A DNA stretch of 64,000 bases from CAISCU01 sp943361925. GTDB lineage: Bacteria > Bacteroidota > Bacteroidia > UKL13-3. Positions within the stretch are counted from its first letter, which is position 1. Each line of letters opens with the position of its first letter. Of the stretch, positions 34,722 through 42,348 are shown piece by piece. The DNA lies in the NCBI GenBank assembly GCA_943361925.1, contig CALRIT020000015.1:1-64000 (forward strand), read 5' to 3'. The notes beneath the pieces are model-generated. The model was not told where the DNA came from, ran no database searches, and saw nothing but the letters and a program-made list of their open reading frames with translations. The position numbers were made by a program, and so were the translations under genes.

Positions 34722-37256
34722 TTATTTAGATTTAAGCAGTTTTGTTTGAGAAACTCCTTTTGAGTTTTTGATTTGAAGGATGTAGAGTCCAGGTTGAAGT
34801 AGATCAGTGTTAATTTCAGTAGACTCTCCCTTTGTTAAGTTTTGTGTAACGACGATTTTCCCTAGTTCATCAATTAAATTTAATTCTCCTGAATCAAAAA
34901 TATTAAGTGATATTTTATCATTAAAAGGATTTGGATAAACATTAAACAAATCAAAGTCATTTTCTGAAATTCCATTTGTTGAAGAAGGTAATTGAACAGT
35001 ATGTTTTGAATTTGCCTTACAACCAAATTGATTAATTATTGTTGAATAAATAAGGCTTGAATCACTTTTACCCCATTGAACCTGAATTGCATTTGTAGTA
35101 TATCCTGAAATTATATTTCCATTTGTAACATCCCATTTATAAGAATAATTTGGATCAAAAGGGACTGAATAGGTAGCAATTTCAAAAGGCTTTTCAAAAT
35201 TCTCTTTCCCGAAAATTTCATAAGGTGCCATTTTTGAAATTTCAAGATGAAAAGAATCAATATTTGAAAACAAAGCATTACCAATTCTAACCCAATAACT
35301 TGCTGAGCCGGTTAAACTAGGATCGATATTAATTGAACTTTCAGTAGAACCATTTGACCATAAATACTCAATATTCGAGCAATTATTTTCTACCGATACA
35401 TGAAAGAGTCTACTATCTGAACAGATTGTCGTATCTTTTTGATTTAAGTAAGCATAATTAAAATGAATTTGATGTTTACTAAATGAATAAATATCATTTC
35501 CATTAATAGGATTCCAGCTGGTCACATTAAATTCTTTAGTATTATCAAAATTCACCTGAATCAAAGTATCTGGAGTATTTCCATCAAAATTTGCTCTAAT
35601 CCAGTTATTAATATTAGAAAGTATACTGATAGAATCTTCATTACAAAACTCAATTGTATCCTTTAAAGTGTTTTGAATACCAATCTTTTTCAAAATCGAT
35701 TCCACATCAAAATGATAGGCTCTGTAACTTACACTCCAAAGTGGTGTGCTTGCTTCAAAAACTACCTGACCATCTGAATTTACCTCTGTAAAAGTTGGAA
35801 TTGTTCCACCCCAGCCAATTACAGTATTTCCATTGGGAAGGCGTTGAGCACCACCCATAAAATCACTAACAATTGCATCATTACTCTTGTATTCCCAAAC
35901 TTTTGTTGCAACCAGGTTTAAATCATCTATCTGATATTCTACCACTCTTGAATACCTTTCGCCGGGTTTAAAGTTTCCATTATCAAAAATTAAAATGTTT
36001 CCATTAGCTAATCTTCTTGCATCATGCTGATAAGTAAAACCTTCAGGATCGTTTGTAAACCTAAAACTCTTACTAGCTCCATTAAAACCCATTCTCCAAA
36101 TTAATTCCCCAGTTTTACGATTTATTCTTGTGACTTCATTTAAATGCCTAGAAGAAAGTAAAAAACTAGTATCAGATTCCAAATCAATTGAATTTGTATG
36201 CATATAATCAATTATGCCAGGATTAGTAAAATCAATGTTTACTGCATCACGAATAGGGATATAATCCAATGATTTCCATTCAAAAACAACCTCTTTTTGT
36301 GGAGTGATTTCCTGAATTACCATTCCTAGTACCTGTGCATCCTGTTGACCACCAACAACAATTTTGCTTAAATCTATAGTAACTACTTGTTGAGCAATAA
36401 CCCAATAATTCCCTGTAATCTTATCCCTTTGAATATCATGATTATCTGTAACCATTCCGTTACCTGCTTTTACTGTATCAATCACAGAAAATGTTTCATC
36501 CAAAACATAGAAACAAGTGTCTTTCCAATCATAATAAGAAAATCTATTTTCTGCCAGTTGTTTGAAATCCAAACAATAACTAGGTGTAAATCTTTCAAAA
36601 ACTATCTTACCGTCTTCATTACTTATCATCATTCTATTTTTGGTAGATAATTGGTAGTTTATGGTTGTGGTAAAATAAAATCTTTTTTGGGTGCCTAAAT
36701 TATTTGCTCTAACAACTAATGGAATTTGTTTAGAAAGCTTTTGATCCAAAGGATTTTGAATACCTGCTCCAAATTCGGATTTCTGCTTTCCTTCCTTTAC
36801 AAGTTTATCTAAATTTTCTTTGAACTTACCATTATCTACAAAACCAACATTAAGGTTTTGTATCGTTTTAAAATAAAATGAAAATTGTTTAACTATTGAC
36901 TTATTCGCAAGGTTTAAAGTTCTATTTTGTTTAACTATAATTTTTTGATTTGGAGGTAAATCAAAAAGCGGTTTTAGGATAATAGTCCGTTTTGAACTTG
37001 CAATTGCTTTAAATGGAATGTTTTTTCCATTACACCTGATTTCATAAGTATACTTTAAATTGTTAGTACTTAACAATTCTGAATTATAGGTAATAATAAT
37101 ATTGGTTGAAGGGAAATTATAAATTGAATTAGGCTTTGGAGAAACGTATTCGACCTCCTTACTTATCTCAGATTGAGCAAGTAATCCGGATTGAAAAAAG
37201 AAAAACAAACCTAAAAACAGAACAAATTGTGTTGGTTTAATTTTAAAATTTGGCAT
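34722..37256 (-). CDS. Arylsulfotransferase-like secreted protein with T9SS sorting domain
   Basis: 844 residues. After a signal peptide (FLGLFFFFQSGLLAQ) and an Ig-like N-terminal region, residues ~180-520 form a propeller resembling aryl-sulfate sulfotransferases: MISNEDGKIVFE, IIDYMHTNSIDLE, LSSRHLNEVTRINRKTGELI, YQHDARRLANGNILIFDNGN, GGAQRLPNGNTVIGWGGT. Active-site His candidates lie in MHTNS and YQHDA. The tail is an Ig-like segment and a T9SS sorting domain (FNVYPNPFNDKISLNI, LQPGLYILQIKNSKG). It may transfer sulfate between phenolic compounds outside the cell; activity is inferred from fold only. Confidence 0.75.
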   Translation of the reverse strand: MPNFKIKPTQFVLFLGLFFFFQSGLLAQSEISKEVEYVSPKPNSIYNFPSTNIIITYNSELLSTNNLKYTYEIRCNGKNIPFKAIASSKRTIILKPLFDLPPNQKIIVKQNRTLNLANKSIVKQFSFYFKTIQNLNVGFVDNGKFKENLDKLVKEGKQKSEFGAGIQNPLDQKLSKQIPLVVRANNLGTQKRFYFTTTINYQLSTKNRMMISNEDGKIVFERFTPSYCLDFKQLAENRFSYYDWKDTCFYVLDETFSVIDTVKAGNGMVTDNHDIQRDKITGNYWVIAQQVVTIDLSKIVVGGQQDAQVLGMVIQEITPQKEVVFEWKSLDYIPIRDAVNIDFTNPGIIDYMHTNSIDLESDTSFLLSSRHLNEVTRINRKTGELIWRMGFNGASKSFRFTNDPEGFTYQHDARRLANGNILIFDNGNFKPGERYSRVVEYQIDDLNLVATKVWEYKSNDAIVSDFMGGAQRLPNGNTVIGWGGTIPTFTEVNSDGQVVFEASTPLWSVSYRAYHFDVESILKKIGIQNTLKDTIEFCNEDSISILSNINNWIRANFDGNTPDTLIQVNFDNTKEFNVTSWNPINGNDIYSFSKHQIHFNYAYLNQKDTTICSDSRLFHVSVENNCSNIEYLWSNGSTESSINIDPSLTGSASYWVRIGNALFSNIDSFHLEISKMAPYEIFGKENFEKPFEIATYSVPFDPNYSYKWDVTNGNIISGYTTNAIQVQWGKSDSSLIYSTIINQFGCKANSKHTVQLPSSTNGISENDFDLFNVYPNPFNDKISLNIFDSGELNLIDELGKIVVTQNLTKGESTEINTDLLQPGLYILQIKNSKGVSQTKLLKSK

Positions 37257-37405
37257 GTTGCAAGTTAATTTTTGAATTCAATAAAATTACTTAAAACACC
37301 CTTAATAATTCGTCAAAACCCTTGTAAACACTGAACTTTCTTTAATGTTATTTTAATGTTGAATTAAAATTGACTTGATGACTATATCTATCAATTTCAA
37401 TTTTA

Positions 37406-37438
37406 TTTTGACAAAACTAAAAAAAATACTTTCTTTGC
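37406..37438 (+). promoter_or_regulatory. Putative promoter of the tRNA-Arg array
   Basis: TTTTG (37406-37410), then 19 nt, then TTTCTTTGC (37430-37438), one mismatch from TAnnTTTG. It lies 20 nt before the first tRNA-like copy and is the best promoter candidate for the whole array. Confidence 0.45.
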
Positions 37439-37457
37439 ATCCCGTAAAAAAATCAAT

Positions 37458-37538
37458 GGTCTCTTAGCTCAGCTGGATAGAGCAACGGTTTTCTAATCCG
37501 CCAGCCGGCGGACGAAGGTTCGAGTCCTTCAGGGACTA
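37458..37538 (+). pseudogene. tRNA-Arg(UCU) copy A with palindrome in the anticodon arm
   Basis: 81 nt. Acceptor stem GGTCTCT / AGGGACT, D arm, anticodon loop TTTCTAA and T arm are identical to the intact copy at 37690. The 3' side of the anticodon stem plus variable loop (ACCGTAGGT in the intact gene) is replaced by TCCGCCAGCCGGCGGA at 37497-37512. Only three of five anticodon-stem pairs (CGG/CCG) could still form. It is followed by discriminator A. Probably not a functional tRNA, though it may be transcribed. Confidence 0.7.
37497..37512. repeat. 16-bp palindrome in tRNA copy A
   Basis: TCCGCC and GGCGGA arms around AGCC. It is identical to the element at 37625 and differs by one base from the perfect form at 37901. 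Confidence 0.7.
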
Positions 37539-37587
37539 CTAAAAGTTTTAACCAACTTTAAAATGGTTTATCAATGGTCTCTTAGCT

Positions 37588-37603
37588 TCCGTCAGCTGAC
37601 GGA
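37588..37603. repeat. Perfect 16-bp palindrome in the D arm of copy B
   Basis: TCCGTCAGCTGACGGA is its own reverse complement. Its core TCAGCTG is native D-loop sequence in the intact tRNA (CTCAGCTGG). Confidence 0.75.
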
Positions 37604-37624
37604 GATAGAGCAACGGTTTTCTAA

Positions 37625-37640
37625 TCCGCCAGCCGGCGGA
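37625..37640. repeat. 16-bp palindrome in the anticodon arm of copy B
   Basis: Same 16 bases as in copy A (TCCGCCAGCCGGCGGA) at the same tRNA position, which shows that A and B share this change by descent or by repeated site-specific events. Confidence 0.7.
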
Positions 37641-37689
37641 CGAAGGTTCGAAATTGAGTTGATTTTGTCTCGTTAAAAACAAAATACAT

Positions 37690-37763
37690 GGTCTCTTAGC
37701 TCAGCTGGATAGAGCAACGGTTTTCTAAACCGTAGGTCGAAGGTTCGAGTCCTTCAGGGACTA
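37690..37763 (+). tRNA. tRNA-Arg, anticodon UCU
   Basis: 74-nt complete cloverleaf without encoded CCA. Acceptor GGTCTCT / AGGGACT (two G-U pairs), T8-A9, D stem GCTC/GAGC, anticodon stem ACGGT/ACCGT around loop TTTCTAA (anticodon TCT, reading AGA), variable AGGTC, T stem GAAGG/CCTTC with TTCGAGT loop, discriminator A. It is followed by a terminator. This is the only intact copy in the array. Confidence 0.95.
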
Positions 37764-37764
37764 C

Positions 37765-37791
37765 AAAGCACTGCATTTGCAGTGCTTTTTT
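37765..37791 (+). terminator. Terminator of the tRNA-Arg gene
   Basis: AAAGCACTGCA pairs with TGCAGTGCTTT and is followed by a long T run, two bases after the tRNA discriminator base. It ends the array's transcript before copy D. Confidence 0.88.
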
Positions 37792-37861
37792 TATTTACAA
37801 AATAAGGTTTTAGAATTCGGAGGAAGAAGGTTCAATAAAATAGTTTTACCAACTTTCCAAT

Positions 37862-37935
37862 GGTTTCTTAGCTCAGCTATATAGAGCATCGGTTTTCTAA
37901 TCCGCCAGCTGGCGGACGAAGGTTCTAGTCCTTTA
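37862..37935 (+). pseudogene. Degenerate tRNA-Arg copy D with palindrome
   Basis: Starts GGTTTCTTAGCTCAGCTATATAGAGC; the anticodon loop TTTTCTAA is kept, followed by the perfect palindrome TCCGCCAGCTGGCGGA and GAAGGTTCTAGTCCTT. The acceptor 3' strand has decayed (AAAGTAT) and no longer pairs with GGTTTCT. It lies beyond the terminator of the intact gene. A relic copy. Confidence 0.7.
37901..37916. repeat. Perfect 16-bp palindrome in tRNA copy D
   Basis: TCCGCCAGCTGGCGGA is its own reverse complement and occupies the same tRNA position as in copies A and B. Confidence 0.75.
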
Positions 37936-38112
37936 AAGTATTTTATCAAGCACTCCAAATGAATTGAATTTTGATTTCCTGAAAACGATTTTGTATAGAA
38001 AACCGATTAAATCAACATTCCCCATCCCCCATTTTCGCCCCTTCATCCATACAATTTTCCGATTCATCCAAAATTGTTGCTGAATTATTGAAAGATTTCA
38101 AATCTTGCAGCC

Positions 38113-38199
38113 ATGATTATAGCCATTTCAATAATATATGTTGCTTTAGTAATTTTCTGGGCAGGGAAAAACCAAAAAGAATTATTCAAGGCCGACTAA
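38113..38199 (+). CDS. Possible 28-residue single-pass membrane microprotein
   Basis: ATG to TAA encodes MIIAISIIYVALVIFWAG followed by KNQKELFKAD: one hydrophobic helix and a positively charged, then acidic, tail, the profile of small membrane subunits. Its stop overlaps the converging DUF3109 stop by 4 bp, a tight packing that favours a real gene. No Shine-Dalgarno sequence is seen, as usual in this phylum. It could also be a remnant or chance frame. Confidence 0.4.
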   Translation: MIIAISIIYVALVIFWAGKNQKELFKAD

Positions 38200-38795
38200 T
38201 TCTTGTTCAGTCCTCCATTGTTCATGCTCTCTTGGTAAGCAATTGCTATTGCTTCCAATTCTGCATACCATTCTGCCCCATATTTTCTAATCAATGGTTC
38301 TTTTAGAAATTCAAAAATTCTAACATTTTTCTCATTTCCCAACGCACATGCGGCTTTACAAATGTCCCAGCGGTGATAATTCAATCCTTCAAAATCTCCC
38401 ACTTTAATGGTTCTTATTGGATATAAATGACAAGAAATTGGCTTTTGAAATTCAGTTTCACCTGCTTTCCAGGCGTTTTCAATTCCACATTGTAAGGTTC
38501 CACTTTCATCTCTAACAACAAAATTACATTCTCCTGTTGGTAAGCAAGTTGTCACATTTTCACCATCTTCATCAATTTCAGAAAAACCAAATTTCTCAAT
38601 TGCATCAATAGAAACCTGATTCAAAAATGGTTTAATTTTAGGATAATCATTTTTCAAAATCTCCACTTCTTCCTTACTTAACGGGGCTCCGGCGTCACCT
38701 TCAATGCAACAGGCACCTTTACATTTGTTTAGATTACAAATAAAATTCTTCTCTAAAATATCCTCAGAAATCAGCTGATCACCTAAAATTATCAT
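38196..38795 (-). CDS. DUF3109-family cysteine-rich protein
   Basis: 199 residues from the ATG at 38795 (MIILGDQLISEDILEKNF), the usual family start; an upstream in-frame extension to 38960 has no support and would run into the divergent rlmN gene. Cysteine clusters CNLNKCKGACC, CLPTGECNF, QCGIENAW, SCHLYPIRT and WDICKAACALG suggest Zn or Fe-S binding, as in the YkgJ-like group. DUF3109 proteins are conserved in Bacteroidota with no known function. The start is 66 bp from divergent rlmN. Confidence 0.82.
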   Translation of the reverse strand: MIILGDQLISEDILEKNFICNLNKCKGACCIEGDAGAPLSKEEVEILKNDYPKIKPFLNQVSIDAIEKFGFSEIDEDGENVTTCLPTGECNFVVRDESGTLQCGIENAWKAGETEFQKPISCHLYPIRTIKVGDFEGLNYHRWDICKAACALGNEKNVRIFEFLKEPLIRKYGAEWYAELEAIAIAYQESMNNGGLNKN

Positions 38796-38861
38796 GTTTG
38801 CAAGGTAAAACTTCAATGTAAAAAGCACAAACTTTAAGCGAAGCCTTATCTTTGCATTTTC

Positions 38862-39923
38862 ATGGAAACCCAAAAACTCATCGATATTAGGTCGCTTAGC
38901 CACGAGCAAATTAAAGAAGCATTTGTTTCTAAAGGCGAAAAAGCTTTCAGAGCCAAACAAGTTTACGAATGGCTGTGGAACAAATCTGCCTCAGATTTCG
39001 ACCAAATGAGTAACCTTTCTTTTGAAACCAGAAAATGGTTAAAAGAAAATTATGTAATCAATCACGTAAAGGTGGTTGACAAACAAATTAGCTCTGACAA
39101 AACCATTAAAAGCGGATTCAAACTTCATGACAATCATCTTGTAGAAGGAGTTTTGATTCCTGCTGAAGACCGCATGACAGCTTGTGTTTCTTCCCAAGTT
39201 GGATGTAGTTTAACCTGCAAATTTTGTGCTACCGGAAAAATGGATAGAATCAGAAATCTGAATCCGGATGAAATTTACGACCAGGTTGTTCATATCAAAA
39301 ACTGGGCAATGAAACATTACAATCAACCATTAACCAATATTGTTTTTATGGGCATGGGTGAACCTTTGTTGAATTACAAAAATGTATTGGCTGCCATCCA
39401 GAAAATAACTTCTCCCGAAGGATTGGGAATGAGTAATGAAAGAATCACAGTTTCAACAGCAGGTATCGCCAAAATGATTGAAAAACTGGCTGACGATAAA
39501 GTGAAATTCCGTCTTGCATTATCACTTCATGCTGCCAATGATGCCAAAAGAAATCAGATAATGCCAATCAATGAAAGCAATAGCCTGGATTCTATCATTA
39601 AAGCACTTAAATACTTTTCGAACAATACCAGAAACCGCATCACCTTTGAGTACATTGCTTTTAGAAATTTCAATGATTCAATGCAAGATGCCAGAGAATT
39701 ACTTGCAATTTGTAAAGTAATTCCTGCCAAAGTAAATATCATTGAGTACAATCCCATTGGTGATGGACTTTTCGAAAAAGCCGACAAAAATCAAACAGAT
39801 AAATTTGCCGATTTCTTAATGAGAAATGGTGTTCAAACTACCATAAGAAGAAGTCGCGGAAAAGATATTGATGCAGCTTGCGGTCAATTGGCCAATAAAA
39901 AACATGAGGATGCATTGATTTAA
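38862..39923 (+). CDS. rlmN: 23S rRNA (adenine-2503)/tRNA-A37 C2-methyltransferase RlmN
   Basis: Radical-SAM enzyme that methylates C2 of A2503 in 23S rRNA and A37 of some tRNAs. The 4Fe-4S motif CSLTCKFC (C115, C119, C122) is present. The two mechanistic cysteines are C108 (ACVSSQVG) and C340 (DAACGQL), matching the methyl-carrier and resolving cysteines of the E. coli enzyme. VFMGMGEPLLNY and RLALSLHAAND are also typical. The 353-residue length is standard. Confidence 0.95.
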   Translation: METQKLIDIRSLSHEQIKEAFVSKGEKAFRAKQVYEWLWNKSASDFDQMSNLSFETRKWLKENYVINHVKVVDKQISSDKTIKSGFKLHDNHLVEGVLIPAEDRMTACVSSQVGCSLTCKFCATGKMDRIRNLNPDEIYDQVVHIKNWAMKHYNQPLTNIVFMGMGEPLLNYKNVLAAIQKITSPEGLGMSNERITVSTAGIAKMIEKLADDKVKFRLALSLHAANDAKRNQIMPINESNSLDSIIKALKYFSNNTRNRITFEYIAFRNFNDSMQDARELLAICKVIPAKVNIIEYNPIGDGLFEKADKNQTDKFADFLMRNGVQTTIRRSRGKDIDAACGQLANKKHEDALI

Positions 39924-39968
39924 AATCAACAAGAACAAATTATAAATTAAACTGTTATATAAATACAT

Positions 39969-40526
39969 ATGGACCAAACATTTTTAGACGTATACGCAGA
40001 ACAAACGCCGAATCCTGAAACGATGAAGTTTGTTTTCAATAGAGATATCCTTCCTAACGAAGCTTTAGATTTTCCTACAAAAGAGAAAGCAATTACATCA
40101 CCATTAGCAAAGAATTTATTTGAATTCAGTTTTGTAAATGGAGTTTTCATTATGAATAACTTCGTAACCATCACAAGGGTTTCGGGTAATGAATGGGAAG
40201 ATATTATTCCTATTACCAGAGAGTTTTTGAAATCATATATTTCAGCCGGAGAAAAAGTTGTAATTGAAACTTTTGAAAGAGAAAATCTGGAATCAGAAGA
40301 TCCAATTATTTCTAAAATTCAAGAAATTCTTGAAACCTATATCAAACCTGCAGTAGAAGTAGATGGCGGACAAATTATCTTCAAATCATTTGATGAAGGA
40401 AAAGTAACTGTAGAACTTCAAGGTTCTTGCAGCGGTTGTCCATCTTCAACAATTACCTTAAAAAGAGGAATTGAAGGTATGTTAACACGAATGGTTCCTG
40501 AGGTAAAAGAAGTAGTTGCTTTGTAA
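39969..40526 (+). CDS. NifU-family Fe-S scaffold/carrier protein (Nfu)
   Basis: 185 residues. The N-terminal Nfu_N-like domain (TPNPETMKFVFNRDIL, FVNGVFIMNNFVTITR) is followed by a C-terminal NifU domain (IKPAVEVDGGQIIFKS, GSCSGCPSS with C154 and C157). The CxxC binds a shared Fe-S cluster in the dimer and delivers it to target enzymes, plausibly including the radical-SAM RlmN encoded next door. The terminator lies ~20 bp downstream. Confidence 0.9.
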   Translation: MDQTFLDVYAEQTPNPETMKFVFNRDILPNEALDFPTKEKAITSPLAKNLFEFSFVNGVFIMNNFVTITRVSGNEWEDIIPITREFLKSYISAGEKVVIETFERENLESEDPIISKIQEILETYIKPAVEVDGGQIIFKSFDEGKVTVELQGSCSGCPSSTITLKRGIEGMLTRMVPEVKEVVAL

Positions 40527-40544
40527 TTTTATATCAACTTATAG

Positions 40545-40582
40545 AAAAGCCATTGAACACAATATTTCAATGGCTTTTTTTA
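40545..40582. terminator. Bidirectional terminator between nfu and recX
   Basis: AAAAGCCATTGAA / TTCAATGGCTTTT, a perfect 13-bp stem with an 8-nt loop and T tracts. It overlaps the last base of the recX stop region. Confidence 0.88.
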
Positions 40583-41050
40583 TTTTAAGACTGTCCAAAC
40601 CAAATCAGATTCAAAACCTCTGGAAATTAAATATTGAGCAACTTTTTGTTTCTTTTGCCATTCAATTTTTAATTTGGTTTGAGCCAGTTTCTTTTCTGCT
40701 TCAAATTCAATCACCTTTATATAGTCATCATCATCAATTTCTTTCATTGCTTGTTTGATGCAATATTCTGAAATCTCTCTAAACTTTAATTCCCTTTTAA
40801 TTCGCGTTTTTCCCCAATGTTGGGTTCTGAATTTTCCACCGGCATAAGCTTTAGCAAATCTTTCTTCATTTAAAAAATTCTCACTAATTAAATGATAGAT
40901 AATTTCCTCAGCATCATTACCCCAAACACCCCATTCAGATAATTTTCTCCGCATTTCCTGCTGACATCTTTCCTGATATGCACAGTAAGATTCAGCCTTA
41001 AATTTGGCTTGTAATGGTGTAAATTTTTTCTGTTTCGCTTCTTGATCCAT
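40580..41050 (-). CDS. recX: Regulatory protein RecX
   Basis: 156-residue helical protein that modulates RecA filaments. RecX three-helix repeats are recognisable: ESYCAYQERCQQEMRRKL, WGNDAEEIIYHLISENFLNE, RFAKAYAGGKFRTQHWGKTR and KKQKVAQYLISRGFESDLV. recA is not in the window. Divergent from the MFS gene, with ~43 bp between. Confidence 0.88.
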   Translation of the reverse strand: MDQEAKQKKFTPLQAKFKAESYCAYQERCQQEMRRKLSEWGVWGNDAEEIIYHLISENFLNEERFAKAYAGGKFRTQHWGKTRIKRELKFREISEYCIKQAMKEIDDDDYIKVIEFEAEKKLAQTKLKIEWQKKQKVAQYLISRGFESDLVWTVLK

Positions 41051-41093
41051 CGTTTTTTAAGCCACTTAACTAACTTAGCAGCCTATAAATATT

Positions 41094-42338
41094 GTGCAAA
41101 ATAAACAATCTCTTTTTCTTCTTTTCAGTGCCAATGCAATTTCAGGATTCGCACAAGGTATTAGTATGCTTGCAATTCCTTGGTATTTTGCTGCCCGACA
41201 TGAAAGTACTTACTTCTCTATATCATACGGATTCATTACGATTCTGGTGATGTTTTTCGGCTTGTATGCAGGAACTTTAGTTGATAGATTTAGTAGAAAA
41301 AATAATTTCCTTTTCACCAATTTAATCTGTTTTATTTTGATTGGAGGAATAGCTACTTTAGGCTATTTTCAGGAACTCCCTAGTTTTTTAATCATTTCGG
41401 TTTTTGGGATAACCATGCTTAATTACAATATCCACTACCCTACTTTGTATGCATTCGGACATGAAATATCGAAACCCGAAGAGTATAGTAAAATCAACTC
41501 ATCAATAGAAGTAGTTGGACAAAGTACCTCAATCTTATCTGGAGCTTTTGCAGGATTGTTGTTAGAAGGAGTTAGCAAAGGAAATGGCAAAATATTTGGC
41601 TTTTACATGAACATGCCCTTTGAAATAAAATCATGGGGAATTCATGAAATTTTCATGTTGGATGCCGCAACTTATTTATTGGCAACCATTCTCATTGCTG
41701 CAATTAAATACAAACCCGTTCAAAAATTCAATCCAGAATTGGGAAGTTTATCACAAAGAATAAAATCGGGATTTTCTTATCTGAAAGCGCATCCTAAACA
41801 ATTGATTTTCGGCCTCTTTTCTTATTTTGTTTTTGCAGCACTCATTGTAAGTATACATGCCCTTTTACCTATTTATGTTGAAAACAGATTAAATGAAGAT
41901 GGAAGTGTATTTGCTGCTGCCGATTTGGTGTATGCAATAGGTGCATTATTAGCAGGTTTGTTAACCAGTATTGCTTTCAAAAACACTAGTCCGGTTAAAG
42001 CGGTTATAATGTTAACATTTTTAGCAAGCGCATTGTATTTTATGGTTTTTGCATCATCAAGTGTTCTCATACTTTATTTGTTTAGTTTGTTGATGGGAAT
42101 TAGTAATGCCGGGACCAGAATCTTAAGATTAACCTATTTATTTAACCATGTTCCTAATGAATTAATGGGAAGAGTAAATAGTATTTTTAACATGGCCAAT
42201 GTTTTTATGAGAAGCTTGTTTATCTTCTGCTTTTCAATCCCGTTTTTTACATTTGGTCAAAATATTATTTATGCCTTTTTCGTACTGGCAATTTTTCTAT
42301 TTGTATCAGGATGGGTATTGATAAAGAGTAAAGATTGA
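41094..42338 (+). CDS. Major facilitator superfamily transporter
   Basis: 414 residues with ~12 transmembrane helices. The MFS loop 2-3 motif appears as GLYAGTLVDRFSRKNNF. The GTG start gives MQNKQSLFLLFSANAISGFA; no nearby ATG. Helix-rich segments such as FGLFSYFVFAALIVSIHAL and LYLFSLLMGISNAGTRILRL suggest the drug/unknown-substrate antiporter group (MFS_3-like). The substrate is not predictable. murF-alr starts 10 bp downstream, so the two may be cotranscribed. Confidence 0.85.
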   Translation: MQNKQSLFLLFSANAISGFAQGISMLAIPWYFAARHESTYFSISYGFITILVMFFGLYAGTLVDRFSRKNNFLFTNLICFILIGGIATLGYFQELPSFLIISVFGITMLNYNIHYPTLYAFGHEISKPEEYSKINSSIEVVGQSTSILSGAFAGLLLEGVSKGNGKIFGFYMNMPFEIKSWGIHEIFMLDAATYLLATILIAAIKYKPVQKFNPELGSLSQRIKSGFSYLKAHPKQLIFGLFSYFVFAALIVSIHALLPIYVENRLNEDGSVFAAADLVYAIGALLAGLLTSIAFKNTSPVKAVIMLTFLASALYFMVFASSSVLILYLFSLLMGISNAGTRILRLTYLFNHVPNELMGRVNSIFNMANVFMRSLFIFCFSIPFFTFGQNIIYAFFVLAIFLFVSGWVLIKSKD

Positions 42339-42348
42339 TGGTAATTTT

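Larger units (their letters stand above)
37576..37651 (+). pseudogene. tRNA-Arg copy B, two palindromes and a truncated T arm
   Basis: Begins with the same GGTCTCTTAGCT. The D loop is replaced by the palindrome at 37588-37603, and the anticodon arm carries the same replacement as copy A (37625-37640). Homology stops within the T arm at GAAGGTTCGA, so the 3' acceptor strand is missing. Clearly not a functional tRNA. Confidence 0.75.

Noticed and set aside
37458..37538. Copy A as a tRNA with a self-splicing intron
   Set aside because: The element replaces anticodon-stem bases rather than adding sequence, is only 16 bp, and no group I or II intron features are seen.
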